In this document: positions 42,528-55,561 of the stretch, piece by piece
How positions within the stretch are numbered: position 1 is the first letter of the stretch
Layout of the letters: each line of letters opens with the position of its first letter
Program-made: the position numbers and the translations under genes
Source of the DNA: Cliona cf. orientalis
Lineage: Eukaryota; Porifera; Demospongiae; Clionaida; Clionaidae
Direction: 5' to 3'
NCBI GenBank assembly: GCA_963930775.1
Contig: OZ005699.1
Span: 5,291,501 to 5,355,500, forward strand
Length of the DNA: 64,000 bases
The notes under the pieces: generated by a model
Database searches by the model: none
What the model saw: only the letters and a program-made list of their open reading frames with translations
What the model was told of the DNA's origin: nothing

Positions 42528-43089
42528 TACCGTATATGTGCTAATATAGGCGCCACCCTAATTTAGGCGCCCTTTGAGACCTGCGCAATTTTTTCAGTTC
42601 TAATTTAAGGCACCTTTCCGGACATCAATTATTTTTAGGCGGCGCCTATTTAATTGGAACGTATTTCCACGTGCAATATAACCATCGATTGATCTATCGA
42701 CCTAGCAGTTTAGATGTCAAACTAAGCTGTCTCTTACATTTATATGGGCACTTACCTACTGCTTTGATGTCTTTCTGGAGTTAGAGACAACCGTTCTGAT
42801 GGCTACAGTACCGACAACTCGAATGATTCAGCGATCAGAGTCAGAAATTTCCAAAAAAGAACTGAAACTAGAACCATAATTTTGTTGTTCTTGCCACTGT
42901 TATATTCACTGCCACTAAATAGGACCGGTTAGTGATAGCGCTTGTGCTCTGGCAAAACTTCCAGAACCGTTCTAATTGCAGCTCTTAGGCGCCCTTTGAC
43001 CTGCTCATGAATTTTCCAGTTCTAATTGGAGGTGCCTGCGCGATCTGTAATTATTTTTTGGGGACGCCTACATTAGAAAGTATACGGTA
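42528..43089. mobile_element. TACCGTA-type MITE, TAGGCGCC family
   Basis: TACCGTATATGTGCTAATAT at the left and ATTAGAAAGTATACGGTA at the right, then AGGCGCC / GACGCC words further in. 562 bp with repeated TTAGGCGCCCTTTGA blocks near both ends. Non-coding; TA target site. Confidence 0.75.
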
Positions 43090-43113
43090 TTCACTGGATA
43101 CGTGCGTTAGATA

Positions 43114-43240
43114 CTCCTGATTTTCAAGTCTCAAAAAGGTTCCATGGAGGCCCTGAATTTCTCATAATTACACCATAGGTTTACGCCATAATTACCTCAT
43201 AATTATTGCCTCATAACCACAGAAAAGCTACTTGGGATAA
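43114..43240 (-). repeat. Dispersed repeat, inverted copy of 15566-15682
   Basis: Read on the minus strand it repeats the TTTTCTGTGGTTAT, TATGAGGTAATT, AGGGCCTCC and TGAGACTTGAAAATC words of the copy in TRMT10 intron 10, with an extra partial internal duplication of TAATTATGAG. Confidence 0.6.
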
Positions 43241-43861
43241 AACTTGTGAGCATGCGTGCTACTTTGTCTGATAAATATGGCTGGTCGAACTTCTTTCTGC
43301 ATCCGGGATTCCCGCATCGTAGTTTGATGCGGGATGCGAGTTGCGAAATCGAACGAAATTGCCCTTCTCGGCTTCCATAATTTTGTTTAGATCCCGAGTC
43401 AACATACCTCCTGAGTTCAAGCCAACTGCTCTTTCAGGATTGGTTCATTATGTCAACGACGTCAAATGTGACTGAGATGGATATCACTATTAGAGTACAG
43501 TACAGTTCTTACTTGCAGTATGTCAGGCTATTTATGATTCCACACAGAAAAAAGTGGAAGTACAGTATCGGCCGACATTTGGAGACCACCTACTGACTTC
43601 TTGATCTTGATCTATACAACAGGTGATATACCAAAGCTGATCATTAAAGTAAAAAAAATCTGTTACCTAACCTAGCATTCATTTATAAACAAATGAGGCA
43701 GTGCGGAATCTGATATTTAGGGAGGTTCACAATGTATTGGAAAAGAGGAATACTCTTCAATTTTTGCTGACTAACTCTCTAGTGTGGTGTTTCAATGAGT
43801 AGGTAATTAAGTGCCTATTCTCTCTACTGCATGGGAAGTACCTGATGTCTGAGGATTGAAT

Positions 43862-44083
43862 TACCATATTTCTTCTAAAAATTCGGCATGAAAATAATAA
43901 TATTGCTTTAGCTTCGCCGAATTTTTAGAGGTTAATATTCAACATTCTGTCTGCGTGCGCATTCTATTCCCGTTTATAGCATATACGTGTGACGACCTTT
44001 GCCGAAATTAGGGACTATTTTCAATCATTCGGTAAAGGATGCCGAATAATTAGAAGGGCCGAATTTTTAGAAGAAATACGGTA
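43862..44083. mobile_element. TACCGTA-type MITE, AATTCGG family, copy 2
   Basis: Ends TACCATATTTCTTCTAAAAA and TTTTTAGAAGAAATACGGTA. The interior matches 17067-17291 in reverse orientation over its full length (222 versus about 225 bp), with enough differences to indicate independent, older insertions. Confidence 0.85.
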
Positions 44084-44469
44084 TCATGCACTGCTAACAT
44101 TGAACTTGAACGCACATCATACTTATAAGTATGTTAAAATCAACAGTGAAAGTGTTAAACCTACATTAAAATGGTGGTAATAACATTTTCAGAGATATCA
44201 CAAATATTTCCGAGCGTAGGAGTACTTTTCATAATTATTATGCCTTAGCTAGTTCAACTGCTTGACCAAATCCTGTTCGAATTATCTTTAGGATATTATC
44301 ACGATCAAACGTTATATTAAATTTTGTTGTCTGCATATAAAAAATAGAGCAATCATCACTATGTACTCCTTTTTGGTACAAGCCTGCTCTCCTCCACATT
44401 TTGCCTTTTGTTGTCCTCATCATAATAATATGTGTCAATGACTTGAGCCAGTAGCTGAATGGTGGTGGT

Positions 44470-44501
<32 letters not shown>
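44470..44501 (+). repeat. Poly-G tract
   Basis: About 32 consecutive G residues after GGTGGTGGT. Strong G-quadruplex potential and a likely assembly or length-variation site. Confidence 0.85.
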
Positions 44502-44502
<1 letters not shown>

Positions 44503-44821
44503 GGGACGTGTAGGGGATAGGGTTAGCAGCTTTGATGATCAGAAGAATGACCTGATCTGTACATGAAAGCAGCATTCTACTTCATATGAACACTATAATA
44601 TTAATACTATACCATATCCCCAGTAGATCTAGCTGTATGGTGTTAAAATTATAATGATGAATGTGGTAAACGTTTGTCAATATAGTGTGCACATTGTATA
44701 TTTGGCTATAATATTATCATTAGAAAGAAAATGAGTCATCTAACATTCAAATCTCTTAAGTAGGAACTACAGCGTGTTGAACTCATCAGAATGATTTCAG
44801 ATGTCAATGCCATGCTGCTGG

Positions 44822-45000
44822 TACTATAGCCTTGAGTGGCTTATAAATGCCCACGCACCTCAGGTGTCAAGTAATATTAACCACGATAATTAAGTGGCTA
44901 ATACCTTGTACTCTCCCCTGGTATATAACTGCCCAGCTGTGGTATATAACTACCAGATTGAGCCAGGGAAGTTATAACAGTGCCTTTAATCTTTACTCTA
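44822..45000. repeat. Partial copy of palindromic and GGTATA repeat
   Basis: ACTATAGCCTTGAGTGGCTTA matches the left arm of the palindrome at 56135-56270. The sequence after it (GGTATATAACTGCC, GCTGTGGTATA, CCTTTAATCTTTACTC) matches 56300-56470. Together they indicate one composite repeat family present twice. Confidence 0.6.
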
Positions 45001-45127
45001 ACCAAAGTACAAAATAATCTTTAAATAGCATCAATCATCAATCAGCAATCACCCTTTCAGTGAAGATTATAAAGTAAGTAATGTTATGACAAAACTAATA
45101 TGCAAACAGTTCATTTTCTACAGTTAG

Positions 45128-46312
45128 CTATATATCAGAATTTTCTCCAATTGCACTGGGAAACAAGTCATGATAACTCGGGAGTGGCAATGTGGCAGGA
45201 TCAGTATCTGTTGCTGATGGTGCTGTAGGTCTGGGGAGGAGTAAATCTGTAGACTCTGAGAAGTTTCCTGTTGTGACAAGGGGATCCTCTGCAGTTGCTC
45301 CACCGAGATAGAACGGACTACTAGCAGTAGATTGATTAGTGGCTGTGTCATTGAAGTCCACTGTCTGCTCGTACCATTCAGCCGCTGCATTGAGAGTTGG
45401 TTGGACATTTTCGGCTTGAGGTATGCCTAGGTGATTACCGACTGTGATGTCAAATGTGAGGGAAGCATTTTTGGCTGTGCCTGAACTCAGCATGAATACC
45501 TTGATAGAGTAGGAGATGGCAAAGAATTGGCAGCCTTCTGTAGCACCTGATGGTGGTAGATAGTCAGGGATATAGACCATGCTACTGGTCCATGGCATAT
45601 TCTGTGAGGAAGAAAACTGCCCAATAGTAGTTACTAACTTTGTATAATGTGCCTGTCTCTTTGCTTGTGGGCACTTTGGATTGGTGTATGCAATATTCTG
45701 TATGAGATACACACATAAGCGAACAAAACTTGTGCTAGTATTTACAATGTTCCCTGAAATTGGAACTACTTCACCCAACAAGTAGCCACTGCGTGGGAGC
45801 TCTACACTGAGCTTGATCCTTCCTGATGACTTGAAAAGTCCTCCAGCAACATCCCTGTCTGCATACTGAGGATCATGGAGACTTATTGCTGGTAGGATAA
45901 TCTTTCTACATACGGGAATGATAACTGGCAATCCGTAATCTCTACCAAACACACCAGAGGAGGGCATCCAGGCTTTACATGTGTACTCAATCCGTCCCTT
46001 CATGTCTTTGAACGTGCTTGGAATGCTAGGTGGTAGAGAAAATTCAAATGGAAATTCGTGGTTTCCAGGACACAGCCCATCATCTTTGACAGCATCATCT
46101 TTTCTCCACAGATAGAATGCTATGTCTAAGTATGTCTCTGTGGAGCTGGCATTGGCAAATGGATCATCGGACCAATTTGTCAGCAGAGCCCTTCCGAGAA
46201 CAGAAATCTTGATGTGCTTAACATGTACTTTCTTATGTAAGGTGACTAACAGTTTTGCTTTCACTGTAGAGCCTGGAACATACACTTGTTGATCGAATAA
46301 AAACTTGAGCAT
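45128..46312 (-). CDS. Arrestin domain-containing protein (ARRDC-like)
   Basis: An intronless frame of 394 residues starts at an ATG at 46312. An alpha-arrestin N-domain fills residues ~1-140 (FDQQVYVPGSTVKAKLLV, GNHEFPFEFSLPPSIPSTF, GRIEYTCKAW). The C-domain fills ~165-300 (IKLSVELPRSGYLLGEVVPI, then SYSIKVFML). In the family these adaptors bind membrane cargo and recruit HECT ubiquitin ligases through PPxY motifs. Here the tail has LPLPSYHDL, a PY-like variant that keeps the Tyr but has L-P-S-Y, so ligase binding is uncertain. Length is normal for ARRDC proteins. Lack of introns while neighbours are intron-rich could mean retroposition, or simply a single-exon gene. A long Ser/Thr/Asn-rich tail follows the C-domain. 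Confidence 0.88.
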   Translation of the reverse strand: MLKFLFDQQVYVPGSTVKAKLLVTLHKKVHVKHIKISVLGRALLTNWSDDPFANASSTETYLDIAFYLWRKDDAVKDDGLCPGNHEFPFEFSLPPSIPSTFKDMKGRIEYTCKAWMPSSGVFGRDYGLPVIIPVCRKIILPAISLHDPQYADRDVAGGLFKSSGRIKLSVELPRSGYLLGEVVPISGNIVNTSTSFVRLCVYLIQNIAYTNPKCPQAKRQAHYTKLVTTIGQFSSSQNMPWTSSMVYIPDYLPPSGATEGCQFFAISYSIKVFMLSSGTAKNASLTFDITVGNHLGIPQAENVQPTLNAAAEWYEQTVDFNDTATNQSTASSPFYLGGATAEDPLVTTGNFSESTDLLLPRPTAPSATDTDPATLPLPSYHDLFPSAIGENSDI

Positions 46313-46987
46313 CTTATATGAATCAAGCTATAGCAGTTCTACTGTCATGTAGCCAGCCAATTCATAGCTTACTATATTATATACTTAACATTATTGTATG
46401 TACACAATTATGTCATTGCAACAATGCTTATCACATGATGTTAGCATGTATGGGCACTGTGTACACTGCACCTAATATAGCCATAGCCTCTATGTCTAGG
46501 TTCCAATTACATCAAACACATACTTGGAATAGCTGCTGCCCATGGGTAATTCCCCATAACTGCAGCTCAGTAACAGCATGCACTGCAAGGCAGTATGGCG
46601 TTCATAGGCTAAGCACATAGTAGTATTATGTAGACCAAGTAACAACATAGTCATTTCTTTGGCATGTCTAGAACTGTCACAGTGAACTTACTTGCACCTA
46701 TGATACTAGTTTGCCTGCAGTGTTTAGGCAATGGTTTAGTGATATCGGGAATCAGTAAGAAAGTGTAGCACAAAACTATTTAACACGAAAATAAAGATAC
46801 TGGTACTGGGAGATAATTAGTAGCTACAGAAAATTTTATTGATTTATGTTAAGTTGTATATAATATTATATGCAAGTTGACTCAGATTACTGCATGAGAC
46901 ATGAAGGATGTTGACTAATTGCATTGATCTCTGAAATTATTGGTAACTTGGAACGAATATGATTCCAGAATTGTGATATTGAGCTAG
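46313..46987. other. Intergenic between ARRDC-like and TRP-like genes
   Basis: No gene recognised. Both neighbours are on the minus strand, so this is upstream of the arrestin gene and downstream of the channel gene. AATAAAG at 46791 is in the wrong orientation for the channel gene. Confidence 0.4.
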
Positions 46988-49900
46988 CTATCTAGTATCA
47001 AGAAGCTGGGCCAATTTTTCTTCCAGTTTTCTGTGCTCAAAGAGAACGCTATCTCTGTAAAAATAAATAAGTGCACTCATATAACAAGGTGACTTGCATT
47101 ATGGGTCACTAAATGATAGCTATAGAATACCTGAGTTCTTCTACCAGGTTTCTTTGAGTAGCCACCATGTGCTCCAGCACGGCCAAGGCCTTCTTGCTAC
47201 CAAGTTTTCTTCCAACTGCTATACTCCGTAAAATTCCTGAGGAATTCAAGCAATTAAGTTTCACTATTAATTAAAAAATGAAGTATTCTTATCATACTCT
47301 TTGGATGTCTCCAGACTTCCTCAGTTACAAACCATCTTTTCAAGGGCTACATGATTATAAAGAAAATAATTATTGAACCAATCTCAGGATGACTAGAGCA
47401 TCTAGCGAGTCGAAACGTCTGCAAGTTTTACCAAACAGTTAAGTTATCAGCAAAGAATCTTCGCTGCAATAATAGTGACTGCATTGCACACAAAGTGGCA
47501 CGATGTTTTCACACAAGAATACAATACCTTCAAAAAAGCCACCCCTACAAGATTTTTCCTGGATTTGCCCTATGCTAGCATAATACATGCAGAAAGCTTA
47601 GGGTGGGGGCGGTGTAATCACAGGATATAATATTATACTCAAAAATTGATATCAGCATAAAAGAATAATGGTCGTCCTGCCCAATGCATGGTATAGTATA
47701 CTATAGTATGCAGCTCAGTGTTGCCTGTCTGTGTTTACATGGCACCTACCTCAATTACATGATCATAACAGATTGTCATTTTGTGTTTATTTTACTGGTC
47801 AGTTGACCAGTGGAAAGTGTAAACAGGCAGTGGCTCTTATAAGCGCTTAATATACGTATACCGGTAATGTATGTCACAGAGGCTTTCAGTTTATAATATA
47901 GTGACATAGCCAGGTATCTTCTCCCATATACTTGCATAGATCACTGATCTACAGAGAACAGTACCAGCCTACCAGAACCCAATAATACTCCTATCCAATG
48001 ATAATCCAGTGAGATTGAGGGCATAATTATAATCACAGCCATGCGATACATGATACCATGCAGTGTACAGTGAGGATTTACACTCCAGTGTATTCATTTG
48101 AACAAGGAGCATGCATTCTGAATGTAGTTACTGGTTACCATGCCGGGGAGTCCAGCCACAGCTCTTTGAATGAATATGATGCTTCTTGCTCTGTCAAGAA
48201 TCAGCTGAGCATCTGCTTCTTGCTGGATGTTGGAGTAGGTGTGATTCATCTGGGCAATTAGTAAGCTTTGAAGAACTACCACAACGAAGAAAAGGGATAG
48301 AAGGTGGGCAGTTATTCCAAGCCACCTATAAGATATAATAATGTAGAATTGTTTATATATTGCACTTGAATAGCTACAATAGTCACCCAAATCCATGATA
48401 ATAGTCTATGATTTTGCTCCCTTCAATCATCATTCTTATCCCGGTCAGAAATATCAGTGGATAGCTCCTAAAAGAATGTTACGACAGATGGTTATTATTA
48501 TTATTGTTTAGATTATGCTGGGGTTATAATTTCACTTTGTCTCTCCTGGAAATGCATCAAGACTTGTGACAAATTCTTCTTTATTGTTAGCTATCGTTTC
48601 TTCGCGTAATAAGAAATACAATCCCCCAGTAAAAGTGAGTAGAGTTATAATGGACACCACTATGAATGGCACTAAGTCATGTCTGAGAATGTGCCAAAGG
48701 ATGACTACATACTTTCCAATTTTCCTATAGAATGTTTTATGCAACATCACCAAAACAAAATTACCTTTATGGCATAGTCGTTACCTGATTGTTAGCAAAT
48801 AACGAAAGGCAACGATAGAGTGTGCAGCATAAGCAAATGCAGCAAATATCCATTGAACAGTTAAGCCTATGACACGCAGAGGAATTAGTATATACAAAAA
48901 TATAGCTGTAAGCACATTAATGTAGCTGAAGAAAAAGAAAGCGTACTCCGTGAAATACCGAGTTTTCCACCTATAAATATGATGTAATCATAATTGCATT
49001 TGTCACTACTCTATTAATAAACATACAAGTAGATAGTGTGCAATTCCCCCAGTACTGAGATTGTGGTCAGGAGCAGAGTAATTCCTTCACATACTCCTCT
49101 GAAGATATCAAGGGGGCTGTTGTTGTAGTAGCGAGGATCCTTCTTTAGAGCTGCCAGCACGAGGGCTGCTGTTAGGAATCCCATTAGCAGAAGCCAGTAG
49201 AGGAATGATGCACTATTTGAAGTAAGCATCATGTTATGTAGAGATCCCAGGAGAGAGATATATTTCTCAAGGCTTACTTCCAGCTATAGCTGAGGCTACA
49301 ATAGTGTTATGAATTCTTACATTAGGAAGCTTCTAGCAAACATTCTCCATCTGCTTTCAATCAACAGCTGAACAACAGGATGCACAAGAATTTCCTGAAT
49401 ATGTAATATATTATTATTCAATGTCTACTAATTTTTAATATCCGACCATATCGTTGGCATGTACAATTGCTTCCAATGTGGATACTTCTCTAGATAGTGG
49501 CACTGCACAAATCTCTCCTTTTCTGTTGGTCTCCAGCAGTGAATAATTCACTCGAACTGATTTCTTTGTTTTGGAGAGGGGTTCAATCAGAGTGCCCAAT
49601 ACTGCAAGCCCTACATCCTTGTATAGGACAGTAATATAATATGATCTTGATCGATAGTAACTGAATACCAACAAACCTTCATGCCTTCCTTAAACAGTAG
49701 CTCTTGAAAATCAATCTTACGGGGCATCTCAGGTGTTGTAATGAAGGTATCTCTAACTCTGTTAGTGGAGTATACAATAATACTTACAATAATAATATTA
49801 TAGTGATTCTATATAGGTCTCACGCAAAATTTTAAACCAACATAATCAACAAAAGTGGATTACCTTTCAGGTTCCATCTCCTTGATGACAATCATGGCAA

Positions 49901-50484
49901 CTCTAGCAAATTCCCCAACTCTACTATTGCCAGTTTCCAACCCTCGCATAATGGCTACTTCTAAGGGTAATTGGCCATCTCCATTCACAGTATTAGCATC
50001 AGCACCCCATTCTACAAGATCCTTTGTTAGTTCAGGATAACCCATCCTTGCTGCCAAATGAAGAGGAGTGTTACCATGCTCATCTCTGGCGTCAATATGT
50101 GCACCCCTAATCAGTAACTCAGACACAAACGCATCAATCTATAGAAGAGTAATAATGTTACTGTAACAGATCTAATCAAGTTATACAGTTGCTATATAAG
50201 CAACCAGGATAGTACATCTCCTGCTAGGTATTGTAATAGTTAGCTGACCTTTTCTTGTGGAAATAGGGTCCTATTTGCTTCAATTATGATTTTCAGGAGT
50301 GCATTGTCTATGCTTTCAGCTGTATGCAAGTAGGAATTTACGTCTGTCAGAATACTGTGTCTTGGAAATTTTCGTCGCAATCTTGTAGATCTTTCAAAAA
50401 AGAGAATGCTCTATGCTTACAGAGAGATTATCATAGCAGTTCTAACTTGTAAACAAATGAACTTACATCATCCCAGTCATCCAT
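46988..50484 (-). CDS. TRP-like ankyrin cation channel, copy 1
   Basis: A multi-exon gene of about 14 exons with small introns. Exon 1 (50484-50467) encodes MDDWDD with a GTAAGT donor. Exon 2 is 50410-50249. Exon 3 (50138-49864) carries two ankyrin repeats (GNTPLHLAARMGYPELTKDLVEWGA). Exon 4 is 49758-49677. Membrane exons follow at about 49230-48540 (FLYWLLLMGFLTAALVLAAL; FFFFSYINVLTAIFLYILIP; FIVVSIITLLTFTGGLYFLL). A pore-like segment is near 48465-48395 (SYPLIFLTGIRMMIEGS), and the last helix is at about 48325-48145 (LFFVVVVLQSLLIAQMNHTYSNIQ, the S6/TRP-helix pattern). The C-terminal exons 47349-47299, 47236-47131 and 47054-46988 encode a helical tail ending AQLLDTR. Likely a plasma-membrane cation channel; subfamily not assignable by eye. 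The donor after NDM (GTCGGA) is weak. Confidence 0.8.
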
Positions 50485-50996
50485 CTTCTTTCAAAATGCC
50501 AATCTGTAGTCACTGTAGTACCATACAATGTCATTACGCTACTTGTCCCATGCATGCACACGTGCAACTTAATCATCTCAGTTCCTGTTAGTCTTATGTC
50601 ATTATACTCTGTCACTAGTACATAATTGTTTAATTAAACATGTACAGCTGTGTACCAGGCCAGGACTCTGGCAAGGATGTAATGGTGGTGTATTTGGGAA
50701 GAATACATTCTCCCTTTTTATCTACCTCACACCCAGCTTTTGAAAGTTTTGGTCGCAAATTAAAATACTGCTCTTTTGAGGTATTCTCAACTATTGTTAT
50801 CATACTGTCAATGCAATTTATAGACCAAACACTTACATTATCATGTGTATCAATAAAATTATTATGATATCTAGTTCATGGCATAACATGCTAGTTATGT
50901 GCACACTATGGTCTGAGTCTAAATTAATGCTTAATGCTAGCTAGTGACATAATCAGAAAGACAATAACATTATTGACACACATGCAGTGTTTCCTC

Positions 50997-53900
50997 TTAG
51001 TTTGCTGAAACTTTTCTTTGATCAGAAAACTGCTGAACGTGCCTCATCAGTTCATCAATCTTTCTATCATGATGCTTTTTGAAGTCAGCCAAACTGTCTC
51101 TGCAGGTAAGATAATGTATCAAGTATGCTACCTGAAGAGCTAGAATCAAATAAGGTATATATGCATGTATCAACTATCTCTTGGTTTATTGTGTAACTGA
51201 TGCTAGCTACCTACCTAATTTCCTGCAAGTGTTCACTGTGTAGCTGACTTTCTCTGTCTATCTTCCTAACCTTCCTATTAACAACCTCAATTTCTGGAAC
51301 CTTGAGTCTTTGTAGGTATTCTGCAAGCATTATCAGGTTGCTAATTTAGTGATAGACTGACACTGTGATGTAGTTCATGCAATGATGGCTTTCATGCTCA
51401 TGGCCGAACAATACATTTCGTTGTGACATGCTATAGTAATAGTATTATGGAATTTTCCCTTTTCGTATATTTTATGTATACTGGGGTGTATGTGTTAATT
51501 ATGATGCAGGTACTGTTGCCATAGGATAGACCAATTGACTATTATGTGTAAAATAATTATTAGCAGCCGTTTAATGTGCTTACTTGATGGATTTTTCCAT
51601 ATTTCTTCACGGATAAAGTATCGACGTCTTAAATTCTGCAATATTATTATAATAACAATTTTGGTAGCGTGTTATGATTCACATTACTCACACGTTCATA
51701 CACTCACAATTCCAAACAATGGCTTCCTTTCCTGCGTGAGGATAGTTGTTGCTCTGATCATGATTGAAACTCTGTCTGCATCTGACTGAATGCTTGCAAA
51801 AGTATCACTCATTTGTGCTACCAGTAGACTAAGTAGGACAACCACCACAAAGAACAGGTAGATAAGATAGACAAATATTCCCACTGGACTGGAGAGTTTA
51901 TTCAATAATCTTATACATTGCAATGTACGACAGGACAATTAAATTTACCATTAAAATGCATGATTCGATCTCAATATCAGGCAAGAGTGAGTACTTGCTC
52001 TGTATTTATTTTATATAATATTATGTACTCCCAATTAATTTAATCTTTGCATAATCATGGCAGCAATAGTTACTGTATTCTTGTATGCATGATCTAATAG
52101 CACTTGCTATCGCTTGTGGTAGGCATTACTGACCACTCTAAGACTGGCCACTGTCAAATTTTTAGGAAGCACAATTACGATAACAGGCTAGCTTACCCAA
52201 GTTGTTGATCTCCAAAATATTCGATAACACTGTCACCCTCAACAAGAATTCTCAAACCAGTAAAGAATACACTATCATAGTTTCTGTAAGAGACACATTA
52301 TGGCATAAAGCAGGCCCATAGCCAAACTTCGAGCTGTTGGGGGGACCGGTGTCTCCCAAATCCTCGATCTGGCTACAGGCCTGATAAAGTCATATTTTCT
52401 GAATAATTATTACCCAGTTTCCTCAGGGTGAATGTCAAGATCACTTAAAAATATAGTTTTGTTAGTTGCTTCGTCAAACTCATATCCCACTTCACTTCGC
52501 AAAGCAAAATAGAAACCACCACCAAACGCAAACAGAGCTGCAATAAACACTGCACCAAACTGTAAGATGTCCCGTCGCAATACTCTCAGAAGAATGTAGA
52601 CATAATTGGCTATAACTCTGTCAGTGAAAAGAAATTACATCACAAGATCATCAGATTCTAGTCTCTCTTTTTCTACCCCTCCCCTTCTCTCTTTGTTGTC
52701 TTTCTCAAACTCTCCAGCCATAGTAACTGCAGTAACTATAATTATAACTACCTGATAGCCATCATGTACTTAAAGATGATCAAGCCATGTGACACATATG
52801 CTAGTGATGCAAACATCCACTCGATGGACAAGTTGAATAATCGGAGAGGTATGATGCAGTACACAGCAAAACAAGTGACAATGTGGATGTAGTTGAATCC
52901 AAACAAAGTATGCTGCTTGAAGTAGTTGAGTCTCCATCTGTAGTCAACATAGAAAAGGCTCCCAGTGTGTAGCTAGTGTACATTGTATCTTGACGTACGT
53001 ATAAATATTGCAAACTTCTGATAGAGTTAAGTAAAGCACACAAGCGAGGGTAATTCCTTCCATGCTTCCCCTCAGAATATCCTTTGCTATTGCTCTGTAC
53101 ACCCTTGGATCTTCATTTATGTCAATTGCGAGATTCAGTGCTGTTGTCATTGATAGCATTGTCACCACAAAGAGCACAAAGCGTAACCTGCAGAAAGATC
53201 ATAGCTACAGCTACAGTCAATTCTAATCAATTTTTGGTCAACGTACAAGAGGGTAGTTCGAACAAATCTTTTCCATTTGCTTCTCAAAAGAAGGCGGATA
53301 GATGAATGTGTTATCACATCCTGGTTTAGACGGCACAATATCAATGTGTTTGACGGATTAATTTAATTATACCTTATTATCTGTGAGAGCTATTACATCC
53401 AGTAGAGTTGAATGGTTTTTCTTTGTCTTTTCTGGGGTTTCTCCATACTGATTGGAATCCAAGATAGAGTAATATACCTTGTAACAGTCAAAATTGGCTG
53501 ATTCAGCACTGGAAATTTGTTCCACTAGAGCATCCAACACAGCTTGGACAGCATCCTTAATTTAATCATTAATCTCCAGTAAGAGTGCTTATATGCTAAT
53601 ACCGGTAATATCAATTATGTCATGCTCATGGTACTTGTCACTTACAATCATACTGGGTCTTTTGATCATTTCATGAAAATTGATCTTTGCTTTACGAATA
53701 GGATTGGCAAGGAAAACATCCCTTACCCTACAAAAGTATGCATTAATTATTATTGAGTTATGCAAGGAATCATAATATTATTATACTTTGGTGGTCTCAT
53801 CTCAAGTGCAATCATTGCAGCAAACTTGCTAAAGTCCGCCATTCTCTCATTATCCTTCAGTGATAATCCAACAGAGAGTGATACCTCAAGTGGTGTCTCA

Positions 53901-54673
53901 AGATTATCATTCTCCTTATGAGCATCAGCTCCCCATTTGAGAAGTTCCTTTGCACACTGTGTGAAAGCTCTCTTGGCTGCGAGATGTAAGGGTGTATTTC
54001 CACAATCATCCGTAGCTGAAGGGGAAGCTCCATCCAGTAAAAATGCAGAAACATAGGAAGTGACCTGAAATACGCACAATTTTTCGCATTGGTAGTGATG
54101 TGACCTTGTAAGCACTCACATGCCCTTCTGAATAACGCAGGAAGTTCTTCTCGGATAAAACAGCGAGAATGGCTTTGTTTAGACCCCCAGCTCTTTGTAC
54201 ATAAGCACTGACATCCTCATGCTCAGTGATGACCCTCCTCAATGGCAACAGAAGCTCATTTACCGCAATAGCTGACAAAGGATCGCGAAATTTAAAGGAT
54301 ACCTGCATGCGTAATATGTTAGCTATGCACTTCAATCATCTACATAGAAGGTAACCTTTCTTCTTGTCAGCTTTTGAGCTTGTCTTTTGAGTTCAGCTGT
54401 TTTCTTGCTACGATTATCACTCTCGTATTCCTTCATATGTATAGCTAACAATTAATTTCATCGAAAGACAGTCATGAGAATCAATAGCTTACAGTTTGAT
54501 CACATTCTTCAGCAGAAGATATTTCAAGAGGTACAAGCTAAGCACAGTTATGCTATGTGAATACCAAGAACTATTCAATAATCATCACTCACTTCTATGT
54601 TATCTTCCATCGCTATATATGATGTCCCAAGCTCCTCAGCGTCTGTCATTGATTCATTATAGTAGTTGTCCAT
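50997..54673 (-). CDS. TRP-like ankyrin cation channel, copy 2
   Basis: Tandem paralogue of copy 1, with about 16 exons. It starts at 54673 (MDNYYNESMTDAEELGTSYI) and ends at a TAA at 50997. In order: basic helix (KTAELKRQAQKLTRRK), VSFKFRDPLSAIAVNELLLP (exon 54302-54120), two ankyrin repeats near 54060-53790 (GNTPLHLAAKRAFTQCAKELLKWGA), linker exons, membrane exons near 53190-52420 (LFVVTMLSMTTALNLAI; FGFNYIHIVTCFAVYCIIPL; FGAVFIAALFAFGGGFYFAL), pore-like exon near 52286-52200 (NYDSVFFTGLRILVEGDSVI), S6/TRP helix near 51890-51715 (YLFFVVVVLLSLLVAQMSDT), then RRRYFIREEIWKNPS and a coiled tail (DSLADFKKHHDRKIDELMRH). Intron positions and phases match copy 1 where checked. Only about 510 bp separate the two genes. 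Confidence 0.8.
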
Positions 54674-55561
54674 ATCAACAATCACAGTACTCTTTTCTAA
54701 TCAGATGTAACAGTATGTAGCAGCACACTGGACCGATGATAGCTATACGTGTGGCCTAAGCTCAACTGGAAATGGCGGTAGTGGTACCGGTACTTAATCT
54801 CGACAATGCATGAACTTGATTAGACACTGAGTGAGCCTAGTGGGTATAATTGTTGTGAATTGAAGATTCTATACCATGGCAGTGTACCTCCCTATACTGC
54901 AATAATTTTGAATCAGCAATTTGCTTACTCCATTATGCATGAAGCCTAGCTACATGCAAAGAAATTCGATATGTAATGGAAGTGTCTATGTGTCATTTAC
55001 TAGCCTCGTCCCCAGGCCACTCCCACATTTTCAATTCTGTGATACTAATGTAAATATTTATTCAATTTGGTGGTATAACTCCATGAACATACTAATTATG
55101 ACAGTGCGGTAGCTTCTTTCCCAGGCCCTCTCTACCCACCCCCTCAAGCACCTGGAAGCAGTGCTATAGATGTATACAGCTTACTTGCCTCACTTCCTCA
55201 ATCAGTAATATTATTTAGTGATCTTAATGGTGCAAGTCATAGATAGTGCTTCATGTGTCTGGTATTTCCCGTGATTTATTCAAGTCATTATCGATGTATA
55301 AGGAACACCATTAGTAACACAATATTATGTACACTTGTAATTGTTCAAGCAAGTTACAAAGAAATGATTATCTAACATCAGTGCATACACTGTTATGGGA
55401 AGAATAACCATATGAAACCATGATGCTAGATCTAGTCTTGATGAGGTACTATAATTACGTAGGTTGAGTATCCTTTCCAAAAGAACTTTAAGTTAAAAGC
55501 TTTATGAAATCCCATATTATGGGATGATCCGATAGACTAAGCATGAATCGAATACTATATA

